From positions 124,001 to 188,000 of the forward strand of contig NW_026705227.1 in assembly GCF_029867415.1 (NCBI RefSeq): DNA of 64,000 nt, in the 5' to 3' direction. Each line of letters opens with the position of its first letter. The first letter of the stretch is position 1. The notes under the pieces are model-generated. The model was not told the DNA's origin, did no database searches, and was given only the letters and a program-made list of their open reading frames with translations. Origin of the DNA: Vicia villosa (lineage: Eukaryota; Streptophyta; Magnoliopsida; Fabales; Fabaceae). The translations under genes and the position numbers were made by a program. Of the stretch, positions 1 to 9,706 are shown piece by piece.

Positions 1-862
1 ATCCATAATCATACCATTTATAACACTCTCCCTTGGATGTCCATAAAAAATATGCCTCGTTAAAACCTTACTAGAAAAAATCCAATGAAAAAAATTTTAG
101 TGAAGGAAAAAGAGTACATCATTCTTTGTGAAAAAACTACCTCGTTACTATTCAATACAAATTATTACAAATAAGAAATGAAATTATAGGAAGATAATCA
201 TCCATTATTCATAATAGTCCTCCTGGGATGTTTGTTCAGGACATTGCCTCGTTAAAACCTTACTAGAAAAACCTAGCGGAAAAAATCTAGTGAAGGTAAA
301 AGAGTACATATCCTTTTAAGAAAAATTCATTTCTCCCCATCAGCTGAGCGAATTCAGTTCTCCTCCTCAGCTGAACGATCATTTCTTCGACGATGAAGAC
401 CAATCTTTTGCCCTAAAAGGTATGCAAGATAAACAAGTTTGTTGGAGCTTAAATCACTACTTTACTGAAGATCATGAGTGAAAAAGAGCTTTGGAGAAAT
501 GTGTTTTTTTATCTCCTTTAATGTAACCATCTTTCAGTTGAGAAATGCATACAATATTATCTTCATATATGATTGTTATATTTTTTTCTAGAAGTCAAAT
601 CACAAGTCTTTTGTGTGTGTTAAATTTGATATCTCAATGAAGCGCATCTCGACTTGTCTCATGTAGTGCTAAAAATTTCTTCATAATTAATGAAGTTTCT
701 GTTGTGATTTGTTTCACAGGTCCATAAAATAGTTGTACCAATATGAAAATTTGACAAGTGACTTATTTCTGCATAATTTGTTAATTATAATTTGGATACT
801 TTGGAATAAAACAAACTCATTTCTATTTATCCTTAAGATAACGAAGTATGTAAGTATGAAAT
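1..862 (-). mobile_element. Ty1-copia 3' remnant (RNase H end plus downstream/LTR sequence)
   Basis: Read on the minus strand, about 862 to 390 translates, with several stops, into the C-terminal part of a copia reverse transcriptase/RNase H. Recognisable landmarks are an ILRYLK-like stretch near 850-830, an LHETSRE-like stretch near 690-650, and an IIYEDN...GYIKGD stretch at about 575-500. Downstream, a motif reading tgcctcgttaaaacc occurs twice (about 52-115 and 244-310); it is common in copia 3' regions and LTRs. The reading frame is decayed. The matching upstream RT piece lies at 5190-5334, so I infer one old element split by the insertion at about 860-5180. The element runs off the left window edge. 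Confidence 0.65.
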
Positions 863-2600
863 GCGCCTAACAGGGGGGTGAATTAGGACGTCGAAATTTT
901 ATCGGATTTCTGAAACAAGTTGTTCTTATTTCTGGTTAGGTGCAATGGTTTAGAAATGTGTTACTTTCTTTTCTGGTTATGATTTGTGAAAGCGGTAAAT
1001 GTGGAAAAGTAAAGAACACAATGATGTATACTGGTTTCCCTCATAGTCCGAGATTACTCCAGTCCCCTTTCAACATGAAAGAGATTTTACTATTATTTGT
1101 GACTTACACAAGACAAACCAAACACCAAGAACAATCCTCTTGGATTTTCACTAAGTACACTAAGAGAAAAATTCTTCCTTAATGACTCACTTGTTTCCAA
1201 CAATCTTGGACAACAAGATTTCAACCACTAAGAACAATCCTTTTGGATTTACTAAATTGATCATGAAAACAATCCTCTCACTAATCAAAAACCCTTGCTT
1301 CCAACAATCCGGGATAGCAAGTCAATAATAACCAAATATATTTGAGTAGTAATGTTGATGAACATATATCAATCACTAGGATTGATCTTCTCTTCCAAAT
1401 AAGCAATTTATGATTAAAATATAGTGCTCAAGTGTTTATGAGAATGATATGAATTTTCTAGAATGTTATGAACATACATGTAGAAAATTCTTTATGAAAT
1501 ATTAAGAACAAAAACACTTGTTTGAAAATTTGAGTGAAAAAATATGATGTTAAATTGCATTGGAAGAGGTGATTTTTAATTTGAAATTTCATGTATTTAT
1601 AAGTGCATAACACCTCTATGAAACATGATAAATTTTGAGACATTTTCATGAAGGTTTGCAATAGTTTAAAATAACAATGGTTCATGAAAAAACATAATTT
1701 TAAATTATGTACAGCACTTCTTAAGTCAGTTAAAACGGTCACTTGACTTAACAAGTTCGCAGCATTTTTCAAATTTCAAATTTAAAAAATACTGGTTTAG
1801 AACGTTGTAAATTGTGGCGGTTTTTGTGTTGTTACGGCCGCTAAAAACGCCATAAATTACCAAAAACTCCATGTTTGGAAAAATTAAAATATTTAAAGAC
1901 TTGTCTAAATATTTGAACCAACCTAATGCAACATCTATTGATTTATTCAAGTCAATATATTATATTTGAAAGTGATTTAATATGGTTCAAACATGATAAA
2001 AAAATTATAATTAAAAGAGATTTAACATGGTTTAAATATGATTAAAAATAAATATATTTGAAAGTGATTTTGAACACAAATGACCAATGCATGCAAATGA
2101 TTTTTTGGAGAATAATTTGAGCACTAAAATTATCAATATAATTGCATGTTTGTACCTCTATCAATCAAGATCCATGCTTAGTCTTCAACTTTAATCTTGA
2201 ATAATTTGGTGCTAGCTTTTGCTCATGACAAGACTTGGACACTTGAATTGATACATTGTTCTTGAAGCTTTTTCCATACTTTTTGATATGATTATTTGAC
2301 ATTCATTTTGTCTTCATCAAAGTACATTGGATTGAGATTCTTGACTTCACATTCTCCCCCTTTTTGATGATGACAAACAATTGAAAGTTGGGATGCTTGA
2401 ATCTCTTATGTGAATGCTCCCCCTATCTTTGATAACTCCGCCTTGATCAAAACTCTCCCTTGATTCATATATATTTTTGATTCATATAGATTTTTACATC
2501 TTTCTTTTAGACTGCAATAGTTAGAGACAAGCATACACATACATAAATATATATATCTTTCCCCCCTTTGTCATTAGCAAAAAGGATGGGAAAAGACTTT
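858..2600 (-). repeat. 3' noncoding and LTR-like part of the Sirevirus-like element
   Basis: This stretch has no supportable gene. It is AT-rich and has the pyrimidine-rich Sirevirus signature near 2350-2420 and 2560-2580 and short repeated phrases around 1130-1320 (variants of caacaatcctcttggatt). The end near 870-900, with its C-run when read on the minus strand, resembles sequence often seen near copia LTR termini. No clear second LTR copy exists in the window, so calling it an LTR is inference. Confidence 0.4.
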
Positions 2601-2639
2601 TAACAATGTAGAGAAATTTATAAAAGTAAAAGAAATTTA

Positions 2640-3800
2640 TACCTATGAGTTTTACCTCATGAGTAACTTCATCAAAACATTCATCTTTGGTGAATATGAT
2701 TTTGAAGCCTTTGTCACAAAGTTGGCTTTTGCTTAGAAGATTTTTCTTTAGTCTTTCAACATCAAGTACATCTTCAAATGGATGTGAAAGTTAGTACTCA
2801 AACTTTGCCAATTCCAAGAATTATTCCTTTAAGGTATTTCCCATATGAAATAACCCTTGGACTTTTAGAACTAGATTTGAAAGTTAGTTTATGTCTCCCA
2901 TCAAATGCTTAGAACCACCACTTATCAAAATATCATAGATTTAAAGTGGTCCATAAGCAAACCTACAAAACAAATTAAGTTTGATTTGGTACCCAATGTG
3001 CTTTGGGTCCATCATAGTTAATTCCCTACTTAACCCACACAAAATGTCCACTTGCTACACTAAATTTTCTAACATAGCAAGCATTAGGTGTGTGGCCAAT
3101 AATACCACAATAAAAGCAAGTAGGTATAAAGTTGTTTTGATATCTTGGAACATAAGATTTCTTCTTAATAAAACTTTGGCTTAATTCCAATTGTGGTCCC
3201 TCTATTATCCATTTTTTTGGGTTTTGGTCCCCCTATTTTAAAATCTAGAATTTTAGTCCCTATATTTTAAGTTTTTTGAGGATTTTGGTCCCCCTGCAAA
3301 TTCGAAGGCAATTTTAAATGAAATGACGCTCTTAATGATGATATGTCAGTGCCAGTTCAGCAGTAATCTGTTCAAAAAAGTTATTTTTATTTAAGATTTA
3401 TTTTGAACATCTCATTAATCTGAGTTTCATTTCATTAAAAATTGCTTTTGGATTTGTAGGGGGCCAAAATCCTCAAAAAACTAAAACAAAGGGACTAAAA
3501 TTCCAGATTTTAAAATAGGGGGGCCAAAACCCAAAAAATTGAATAATTGGGGGACCAAAATTGCAATTAAGCCTAAAACTTTTTCTTTTATGATAATAAT
3601 GAACCTTTTGTGCTTTATTCACTTCCTTGTTGGATTGGTCACTTGCTTTAACAAATATAGTTTTACTAGTAATTGATTTTTTAAACTTTGAATAACCAAG
3701 ACCACTTTTATCATTAGAAAATCTTTGTTGGCTAAGGACACCCTCTAAATCAAATTTGTCCTTTTTCATATCTTTCAAGGACTCTCTTTATTTGAACAAT
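2640..3800 (-). pseudogene. Copia gag C-terminus and protease-like remnant, interrupted by a MITE
   Basis: The frame continues from the gag gene: 3778-3580 encodes a linker typical of copia gag (LSQQRFSNDKSGLGY and TIFVKASDQSNKE). After removing the MITE at 3178-3573 the minus strand gives a second zinc knuckle (CFYCGIIGHTPNAC, about 3125-3080), then a degraded protease/GAG-pre-integrase stretch (2960-2660) recognisable from LCDKGFK-type residues near the end. Several stops and small indels are present. Nothing of integrase follows. Confidence 0.6.
3178..3573. mobile_element. Non-autonomous MULE-type MITE with 9 bp target duplication
   Basis: The termini are inverted repeats of over 100 bp beginning GGCTTAATT, rich in variants of 'tttggtcccc'. 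The element is flanked by an identical 9 bp direct repeat, taaaacttt, at 3169-3177 and 3574-3582. Nine base pairs is the usual Mutator-superfamily target duplication. It has no coding capacity. It is inserted in the gag/protease linker of the copia element, so it is younger than that element. Exact duplication and recognisable arms make this call firm. Confidence 0.88.
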
Positions 3801-5171
3801 TTAAAAGGAATGAGATTCGCAATTTTTGCATACAACATTATGTTTTTGATCACTAATCACCTTTTGTTTTTCATTCTCAAAATCTTTTTCCATAATCTTA
3901 ACTTTTTCTTCTAGAGATGATATTTGTTTATCTTTATCAACATATTGTTTCTTTTTAATCTCAAAATATTTTTGCATTGTATTAATTTTCTCTTCAAGAG
4001 ACTTGAGTTGTTTCTCTTGTGTTGATACGGTTCTATATAACATTTTACATTCATTCAAGAGTTCATTTATGGAACCTTGTGCGTCATTATCATAAATGGA
4101 AAATTCATTAATAACCTCATCGTTTTCATCATCGGAATGGTGTGAAGCCATGAATGCAAAATTTGTATATTCTTTGCTTTTGGAATCAGAAGATGAAGTT
4201 ACTTCATTGTCTTCCCATGCTATATATGCTTTCTTTGACATTTTATTCTTATTTCTCTTGAAGTATTTATTCTTCTTTTCAAGTGTAGGGCATTCACTTT
4301 TGACATGTCCTTTTTCTCCACATTCAAAACATTTAACCTTCCTTGTTGGTGCTTCCCCTTTAATGATCTCCTTTTTCTTTTCTTTTCTTAGGAATTTTTC
4401 AAACTTCTTAATAAGAGCGCCATCTTCTTCACTAGTGAATTCATCGTACATAGAATCTACTTTCAAAGCAATTCCTTTGGATTTTGTATCTAACCTTTCA
4501 TGCTTTTGAAGTCTTCCGAGTTCCGTTTCGTATTGTTGAAGTTTTCCGAACAACGTTGCGGAAGTCATTTTAGTTAAAGTTTTTTTCTCGGATATTGATG
4601 TTACCTTTGGTTGCCATTCTCTGGTTAAGGATCTTAGAACTTTAAGATTTTGTTTCTCGGTAGAGATTTTCTTTCTAAGAGCGTCTAGATGATTTATTAA
4701 GTGAACAAATCTCTTTTGTAAATCAAGAATGGTTTCTCCGGGCTGCATTCTAAACAATTCATATTCTTGACTCAAAGTATTTAATCGAGATCTCTTAACT
4801 TCAACGGTTTTTTCATGAGTTTCTACTAACGTATCCCATATTTGTTTAGCCGTTGTACATGCCGAAACACGAAAGAATTCGTCCATGCTAAGTTCTCCTT
4901 GAAGAAGATTGATAGCCTTTTTGTCAGCAAGAACCTTCTTTCTATCGTTATCATCCCATGAAGCTTTAGGTTTATCTGATCCAACACCATTGACGACAGT
5001 TACAGGAACATGAGGACCTTCTAAGACAGCTTCCCATACTTCTTCTCCTTGTGCTTCTAAGTGAGCCCTCATACGAATTTCCCAAAAGTCAAAGTATTGT
5101 CCACAGAACAATGGAGGTTTGTTGTTGCTACCACCGTCTCTAAAAACCGGATTTTGATTTGCAAAAGCCAT
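3801..5171 (-). CDS. Copia-type Gag polyprotein (456 aa, 3'-truncated element)
   Basis: This is the structural Gag of a Ty1-copia element, which would assemble RNA-packaging particles in the cytoplasm. Residues about 12-45 resemble the N-terminal domain of plant copia Gags (PPLFCGQYFDFWEIRM). Residues about 75-230 match the UBN2/gag_2 helical region (ACTTAKQIWDTL, RFVHLINHLDAL). A canonical CCHC zinc knuckle, CFECGEKGHVKSEC, lies near residues 282-295. The C-terminal third is charged and probably coiled coil. The frame is open over its full length, but the element lacks integrase and RT, so it is a relic or could act only in trans. The ATG is only about 10 bases from foreign RT sequence, so no native leader is present. 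Confidence 0.85.
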   Translation of the reverse strand: MAFANQNPVFRDGGSNNKPPLFCGQYFDFWEIRMRAHLEAQGEEVWEAVLEGPHVPVTVVNGVGSDKPKASWDDNDRKKVLADKKAINLLQGELSMDEFFRVSACTTAKQIWDTLVETHEKTVEVKRSRLNTLSQEYELFRMQPGETILDLQKRFVHLINHLDALRKKISTEKQNLKVLRSLTREWQPKVTSISEKKTLTKMTSATLFGKLQQYETELGRLQKHERLDTKSKGIALKVDSMYDEFTSEEDGALIKKFEKFLRKEKKKEIIKGEAPTRKVKCFECGEKGHVKSECPTLEKKNKYFKRNKNKMSKKAYIAWEDNEVTSSSDSKSKEYTNFAFMASHHSDDENDEVINEFSIYDNDAQGSINELLNECKMLYRTVSTQEKQLKSLEEKINTMQKYFEIKKKQYVDKDKQISSLEEKVKIMEKDFENEKQKVISDQKHNVVCKNCESHSF

Positions 5172-5189
5172 TTGGAAAATATCTTGCTA

Positions 5190-5334
5190 GTAGAGTTATA
5201 GAAATTAACTTAGCATGGTGTACATAATTAGCAAGATAGACTAGTGCTTTAATTACACTAGGATATGGTACTTTAGGACCAATTAATTTTTCATACTCTT
5301 CTCGAGGTCTAAATGAATCGTCAGTATATCCCAT
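5190..5334 (-). pseudogene. Copia reverse transcriptase fragment
   Basis: The minus-strand translation contains PYPSVIKALVYLANYV and ITLLARYF, which correspond to the part of copia RT preceding RNase H (usual forms resemble YLANxTRPDIAF...LLARY). The DIAF part is altered. The fragment ends abruptly at about 5180 and the next matching residues (an ILRYLK-like stretch) appear at about 850 on the same strand. The intervening 4.3 kb is therefore an insertion. Upstream of 5334 the homology is lost. Confidence 0.65.
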
Positions 5335-5339
5335 GATCT

Positions 5340-7134
5340 AACATCATAGAGATAGACAACATACGAGATTTGTCCATATATGAATTTTTTTTTACATTTT
5401 TGCTATATATGAGATTTACGCATATAGAAACGTTTTAACATTTTTGCTATATAACCTTCTTTGTATATAAAAGTTTCATTTTCTAAATGTTTATTTAGTA
5501 AGGACTTTTTCTTTTCGAAGTCCTTCGTCTCAAATAATTTCTTTAAACAATTTATAGCTTTTGGAATCTCTTCAGGAGTTCCAATAATTTTATATTATAT
5601 ACATAGACAACTATTATAGAAAACTATTTTCTAGAACTTTTCATAAAAATACAAGGACTTATGGACTTATTTGTATATCTCTCCCTTAGCAAATAGTCAT
5701 TGAAACAATTATATCACTTCTGTCCATATTGTTTTAGCCCATAGAGATACTTGTTTAATTTTATATCCTTATCAAGTGAACCATACAAACAAAATATTAC
5801 AACATCCATTATGTTCAAATCAAGCCCTTCATGAGCTACAAGACTAATTAATTATCAAAAATTAATTGAATCCACTAGAAGTGAAGATGTCAAGAGCTGC
5901 GAAGAAGAGTCTTCATATAATACAATTGTAGACACTTTTATAGGGAACCATAAAGAATTTTACATCTGATATGAAACAAAAAATCTAATGAGATGCTAAT
6001 TAAAGTCATTTTAGAAGCTCATCAATACGACGACAAAAGTTTTTGATGAACGGATGAAGTGTAATTACAATGATAGCATTCCAACGCCCAATTAAATATT
6101 GCTAAATTTTTTTTTATTGCTTCCAAATTTTCCAATCATGTAAATTTTTTGGAATAGCCTTTCAAATTGGATATATGGCTACATTTTATTGATGTTAACA
6201 TATGTGAAGAAAGTTCTGAATATTTTTTACCATACATTTAAAAGTAGGATTTTTTTTATAATGCGCAATTCTTTTAACATGTGAAAACAGTAATTTTCAA
6301 ATCGTAAAAAAAATGGAGGTAATTTAAGATTAATGTATTTTTATGGAGGAGAGACGTAAGGTAAAGATGTAGGGTGGAAAGAAGATTCCCTTAATTGTTA
6401 AACCCAAACTCAGACTTACCAAAACCCAATAAAGCTTGGGATGGTTTGACCCAACATCAAAAAACTCATATAACAAACATATAAAACATATATAGCTTAG
6501 ACAAATCCTTTATTTCGGTCTCGTCAAAATAGTCTTACATTTTTTAGAAATCGTGATTAAGAATAACTTATATATAACACCTATACACAAAAACTTTTTC
6601 GGAAATATAAAGCCGTAAAGATTCTTACACCCAAAACGGACAATACGTCGACTAGAAGGCAACTGTTATGAGCTTGTCAAAATAGTTTTACATTGCTCGA
6701 AAATCGAGGCTAAGTATAGTTTACATACAATACAATATCCATACACCTAAACCCAACGAAATACTGTAGTGACACGGACTTGAATTCGACCAGAACAATA
6801 CTACTTAAAATCTTTAAACCCTTTACTACCAAGATACTGAGTGAAAACCAAAAAATACTAGGAATTCAGATAAAAAATGAATCTGAATGAGTTTCTTTTT
6901 ATGACTAGGAACCAAACTCGGTACATCAATTTACATTACTCACATACATTGCACACAAATCACTTGCATTAGACCATAATAATAAGTGAATCTACATGAG
7001 TAGCAAAAGATAAACTATTGTTACATATACCACAATGTCTGAAGGATCAAAATCACAATGTCACACTTACATCTTGAGATACAATATTGCAGGCAAGAAA
7101 ATACTCATTGGCAAAGAAGATAAAACCACACTGA
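5340..7134. other. AT-rich intergenic stretch without a recognised gene
   Basis: No coding region is supportable. About 5370-5480 contains two similar copies of a short phrase ending 'acatttttgctatat'. About 6520-6600 and 6670-6760 are two diverged copies of a roughly 150 bp spaced unit ('tcgtcaaaatagt' versus 'gtcaaaatagtttt'). The right part, 7020-7134, is probably the 3' UTR and downstream sequence of the gene at 7135-8851. Confidence 0.4.
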
Positions 7135-8851
7135 TTATAGTTTAGAACAATCAGGGCATGGAAAGTAACCTTTGCCTTGACAATTTACACAAGCTATCTT
7201 CTTCACCTGTGATTCGCGATTAACAATTGTTTCGAACAAATCATCTACAAAGTTGAAACTAAGTAACCCTCCTTCTTTGATCAATCCGGTTCCTTTGCAT
7301 TTAGCGCAAGCCGTTCTTCTTACATTGCCACATCGCTTGCACAGCCCCAATGAGCTGCAGGTAAAGAGTTGTGAAGTATATGTCAGAAAAGAGGCAGCAA
7401 AAAGAAAAATCTGTTGTGTTACTAAAGTTTGGTTTTGTTTAGATAAACATCTTACTTAAACACTAATAGCATATGAACTTAACATATAAGTGCTTATTTT
7501 GCATGAATAGTCCTCAAAATCATAACAATATAGAAATCATGAACTAGTCAATTAAAACAATTGCGAATAATTGACCCCAAAAGATTAAAGAACTTGGAAT
7601 GATAATAGGCTCTTTCAGGCATGCAGCTACATATCTTTTTTCAAGTTTGGCCTCAAAGGTTGATTCGAATGAGGAAAGATAACGAACTATAGCTGTTAAC
7701 AACCTATTACTGAAAAGCGGAAGTTCTAAATAGATCCATTCCCTACTAGCAAAATCATGCACTCACACAGTCATTAAGTCAAAACTGTCGGTTGAAGATT
7801 GAACGATTCATATTTTAAATCAGTTAAAGTAAACTCAGTGTATGAATTGTTTGATCTTCATCGGGCGACTCTAACTTATTGACTTCAATCCATTCTTGGT
7901 TCTCACAAGGCTAGACTAACTTATTTTGCTAACTAGAAAGCAAGAATCAAGTTTTCATCTTCAAGATCAGGGGCAAGGTTCATAGTGTGTGTTTGGAATG
8001 ACAGTGACTTTACTAGAATTGTGCACTATGCCGTGATTTTGACAAAAACTACACTTCGAAGCTTCAACAAAATCATGTTGCCACCGTGAATTTGTCAACT
8101 TCACTGTCATTCCAAACATGCACTAAGTACTAATACACAAAATAACCCTTTTGAATAGTAAGTAGAAAACCATGTTTCGAGCCCGTAGTTTCCGACTTTT
8201 ATTTTGTGAAAAATGTTTTACTATAAACAAAACAAGTCTGAATACTTGATTAGCTAATGGCCTCATAGAACACTGGTTAAATAGGAATAATCTATGAAGC
8301 ACAGACATGGATACTGGACAAGATACTAACACTAACACGTTGACACCGATAATAGTTTGAAAAAATAAGTAAATTGAACGTAATCACAAGTGTCGGTGTC
8401 GTGTCAGTGTTGGTGTCCGACACAGAGCTAAGTGCAGATTTTGAAGTTAAGAACCTAATATAGCTCATAAACATTGAACACAACCTTTCAATAATCAAAT
8501 TTATCTCCACTTTCTCCCAACCTTCTAAAATTGCAACAAAGCTATCAAAATTTACAAACAGTACTTTTAGGATTCAACACAAAAAGGCATTAACTTTGAT
8601 TTCATTCCTCTATCTAAGTGCTTAATGAATCATTTAAACAAGTATTTTTCAAAAATGGGTCATTGATAAAAACCAAAAAACAACAACAGATACTAACAAA
8701 AAAAATTTGAAAATGAATTAAGGGAAAAGAGACAGAACCTGCGTTGAGAAGAAGAGAAGAAAACATCGATTTTGGGAGCAGCAATGGTAGCAGAAAGAAG
8801 AAGAACACCCACAGCCAAACCAGCTACTTCGCTTGCCGTAATATTATCCAT
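7135..8851 (-). CDS. DnaJ-type cysteine-rich zinc-finger protein, 110 aa, two exons
   Basis: Exon 1 is 8851-8739 and exon 2 is 7354-7135; the intron (7355-8738) starts GT and ends CAG on the minus strand and joins the frame as QRSSLGLCKRCG. Residues 1-8 precede a hydrophobic segment (about 10-26, GLAVGVLLLSATIAAP), which may be a membrane anchor or part of an organelle signal. Exon 2 has four CxxC pairs (CKRC, CAKC, CVNC, CPDC), two of them in the CxxCxGxG form of DnaJ zinc fingers. No J domain is present. Plant proteins of this size and layout exist as DnaJ/Hsp40 cysteine-rich domain proteins, some in plastids; the exact role is unknown. Length and splice sites look intact, so this is likely a functional host gene. 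Confidence 0.82.
7355..8738 (-). other. Intron of the DnaJ-type zinc-finger gene (1384 bp)
   Basis: The donor is CGCAG|GTTCTG and the acceptor CTGCAG|CTCATT on the minus strand; phase 2. The content is AT-rich with no recognisable coding domain. ORFs inside it on either strand show no family resemblance and I leave them out. Confidence 0.8.
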
Positions 8852-8957
8852 TCTCTACTGTTTCCCGAACCATAGCGTCTTCAAATATCGCTTCTATATT
8901 TCAATGTTTTCAATGTAATCGTCTTCAAATAACATTACGCAGACGCTCTAAACAACT
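8852..8957. promoter_or_regulatory. Shared 106 bp divergent upstream region of the zinc-finger gene and tRNA-Ile
   Basis: The zinc-finger gene ATG (8851, minus) and the first tRNA base (8958, plus) point away from each other with 106 bp between them. The tRNA acceptor stem starts GGCCCA, which on the minus strand reads TGGGCC, the site II-type element often found in promoters of plant genes for plastid or ribosomal proteins. Whether it serves both roles is inference. No clear TATA box is seen. Confidence 0.35.
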
Positions 8958-9031
8958 GGCCCATTAGCTCAGTTGGTTAGAGCGTCGTGCTAATAACGCG
9001 AAGGTCGCAGGTTCGAGACCTGCATGGGCCA
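8958..9031 (+). tRNA. tRNA-Ile (anticodon AAU)
   Basis: The 74 nt fold as a complete cloverleaf: acceptor stem GGCCCAT paired with ATGGGCC, discriminator A at 9031, D arm with AGTTGGTTAGAGC, anticodon stem TCGTG/CGCGA around the loop CTAATAA (anticodon AAT at 8992-8994), and T arm GCAGG-TTCGAGA-CCTGC. A and B box promoters are conserved. No intron and no encoded CCA, as expected for a nuclear gene. Confidence 0.97.
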
Positions 9032-9032
9032 A

Positions 9033-9037
9033 TTTTT
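9033..9037 (+). terminator. RNA polymerase III oligo-T terminator of tRNA-Ile
   Basis: A T5 run begins two bases after the tRNA 3' end, with another T5 run a few bases further on, fitting a pol III terminator and a backup. Confidence 0.8.
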
Positions 9038-9047
9038 ATTATTTTTA

Positions 9048-9131
9048 TTTCTGATTATTTAGCTACGGTTTTGCTGTGGGAAAATCCTATTTCTGATTAT
9101 TTAGCTACGGTTTTGCCGTGGGTAATCCGCA
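9048..9131. repeat. 42 bp tandem duplication
   Basis: Two adjacent copies start at 9048 and 9090 (tttctgattatttagctacg), differing at a few positions near their ends. No coding role is apparent. Confidence 0.8.
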
Positions 9132-9486
9132 GGTAAACTGGTTTTTCCTACTTTTGTATACTCGCTAGCCTCAAAGAACTCTTAGTCCTACTATGTTCTT
9201 CATTTCTTCAATTGATTTAGTAAATTACTTCAATTGTCTTATATAGATAAGGAAAATATTATGATGCACAAATAAATTCATTTGGACATTGTGATTCAAC
9301 ACACTTTTAGCCTTTCATTGTTTATACTATCTTGTAGCTTTAGTTTTGTAGTTAGTGTGTATATTTCTTAAGATTTTGTAATTAGTATTTGGCTCAACTT
9401 GTATACAAAGTTCACAAATATTATCAGCATATATATTTTTTTAACTGAAGCATTATAAGGATTTATAATTAAAGGGATAAAATTAG
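9132..9486. other. AT-rich intergenic stretch
   Basis: I see no gene, repeat structure or terminal signature in this stretch. Confidence 0.4.
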
Positions 9487-9706
9487 AATCTTATATGATT
9501 TATAAAAGTGAAAGTATAAATGGTGGAGTGTAGATTAATTTTTTTGTTTAAATTAGATCCAAGAGAGAATGACAAATCTTTTAAGTTAAGTGACAAGGAA
9601 GAAATTGATAGATTAGTGGGTCAAGAGAAATCTGCTAGGATGTTAAGACGTTGTGTTTAATGTTAATAAAATCTTTAACGTATGTGGGAAGTTGTATTAA
9701 AAATTC
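9487..9706. repeat. Left copy of a 220 bp direct repeat flanking a MULE fragment
   Basis: This segment is about 95 % the same as 11118-11333, from aatcttatatgattt to attaaaaattc. The right copy continues into unique sequence (taaggtaaagg) where the left copy meets the MULE terminus. It is too long to be a normal target duplication. Confidence 0.85.

Larger units (their letters stand above)
860..5180 (-). mobile_element. Deleted copia (Sirevirus-like) element inserted in an older copia element
   Basis: Minus-strand order is gag (5171-3801), gag/protease linker and protease-like remnant (about 3800-2640), then noncoding sequence containing the complement of ctccccctttttgatgatga (near 2350) and a related stretch near 2560. 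That signature is typical of the region just upstream of the 3' LTR in SIRE/Maximus-type elements. LTR-like sequence follows down to about 860, ending near cctaattcacccccctgtta on the minus strand. Integrase, RT and RNase H are absent, and no 5' LTR, leader or PBS is present: older copia RT sequence abuts the gag start directly. This looks like a 5'-truncated, internally deleted copy. Borders are approximate because I could not find a target duplication. Confidence 0.6.

Noticed and set aside
7253..7459. 68 aa plus-strand ORF over the zinc-finger exon
   Set aside because: Antisense shadow crossing the splice site.
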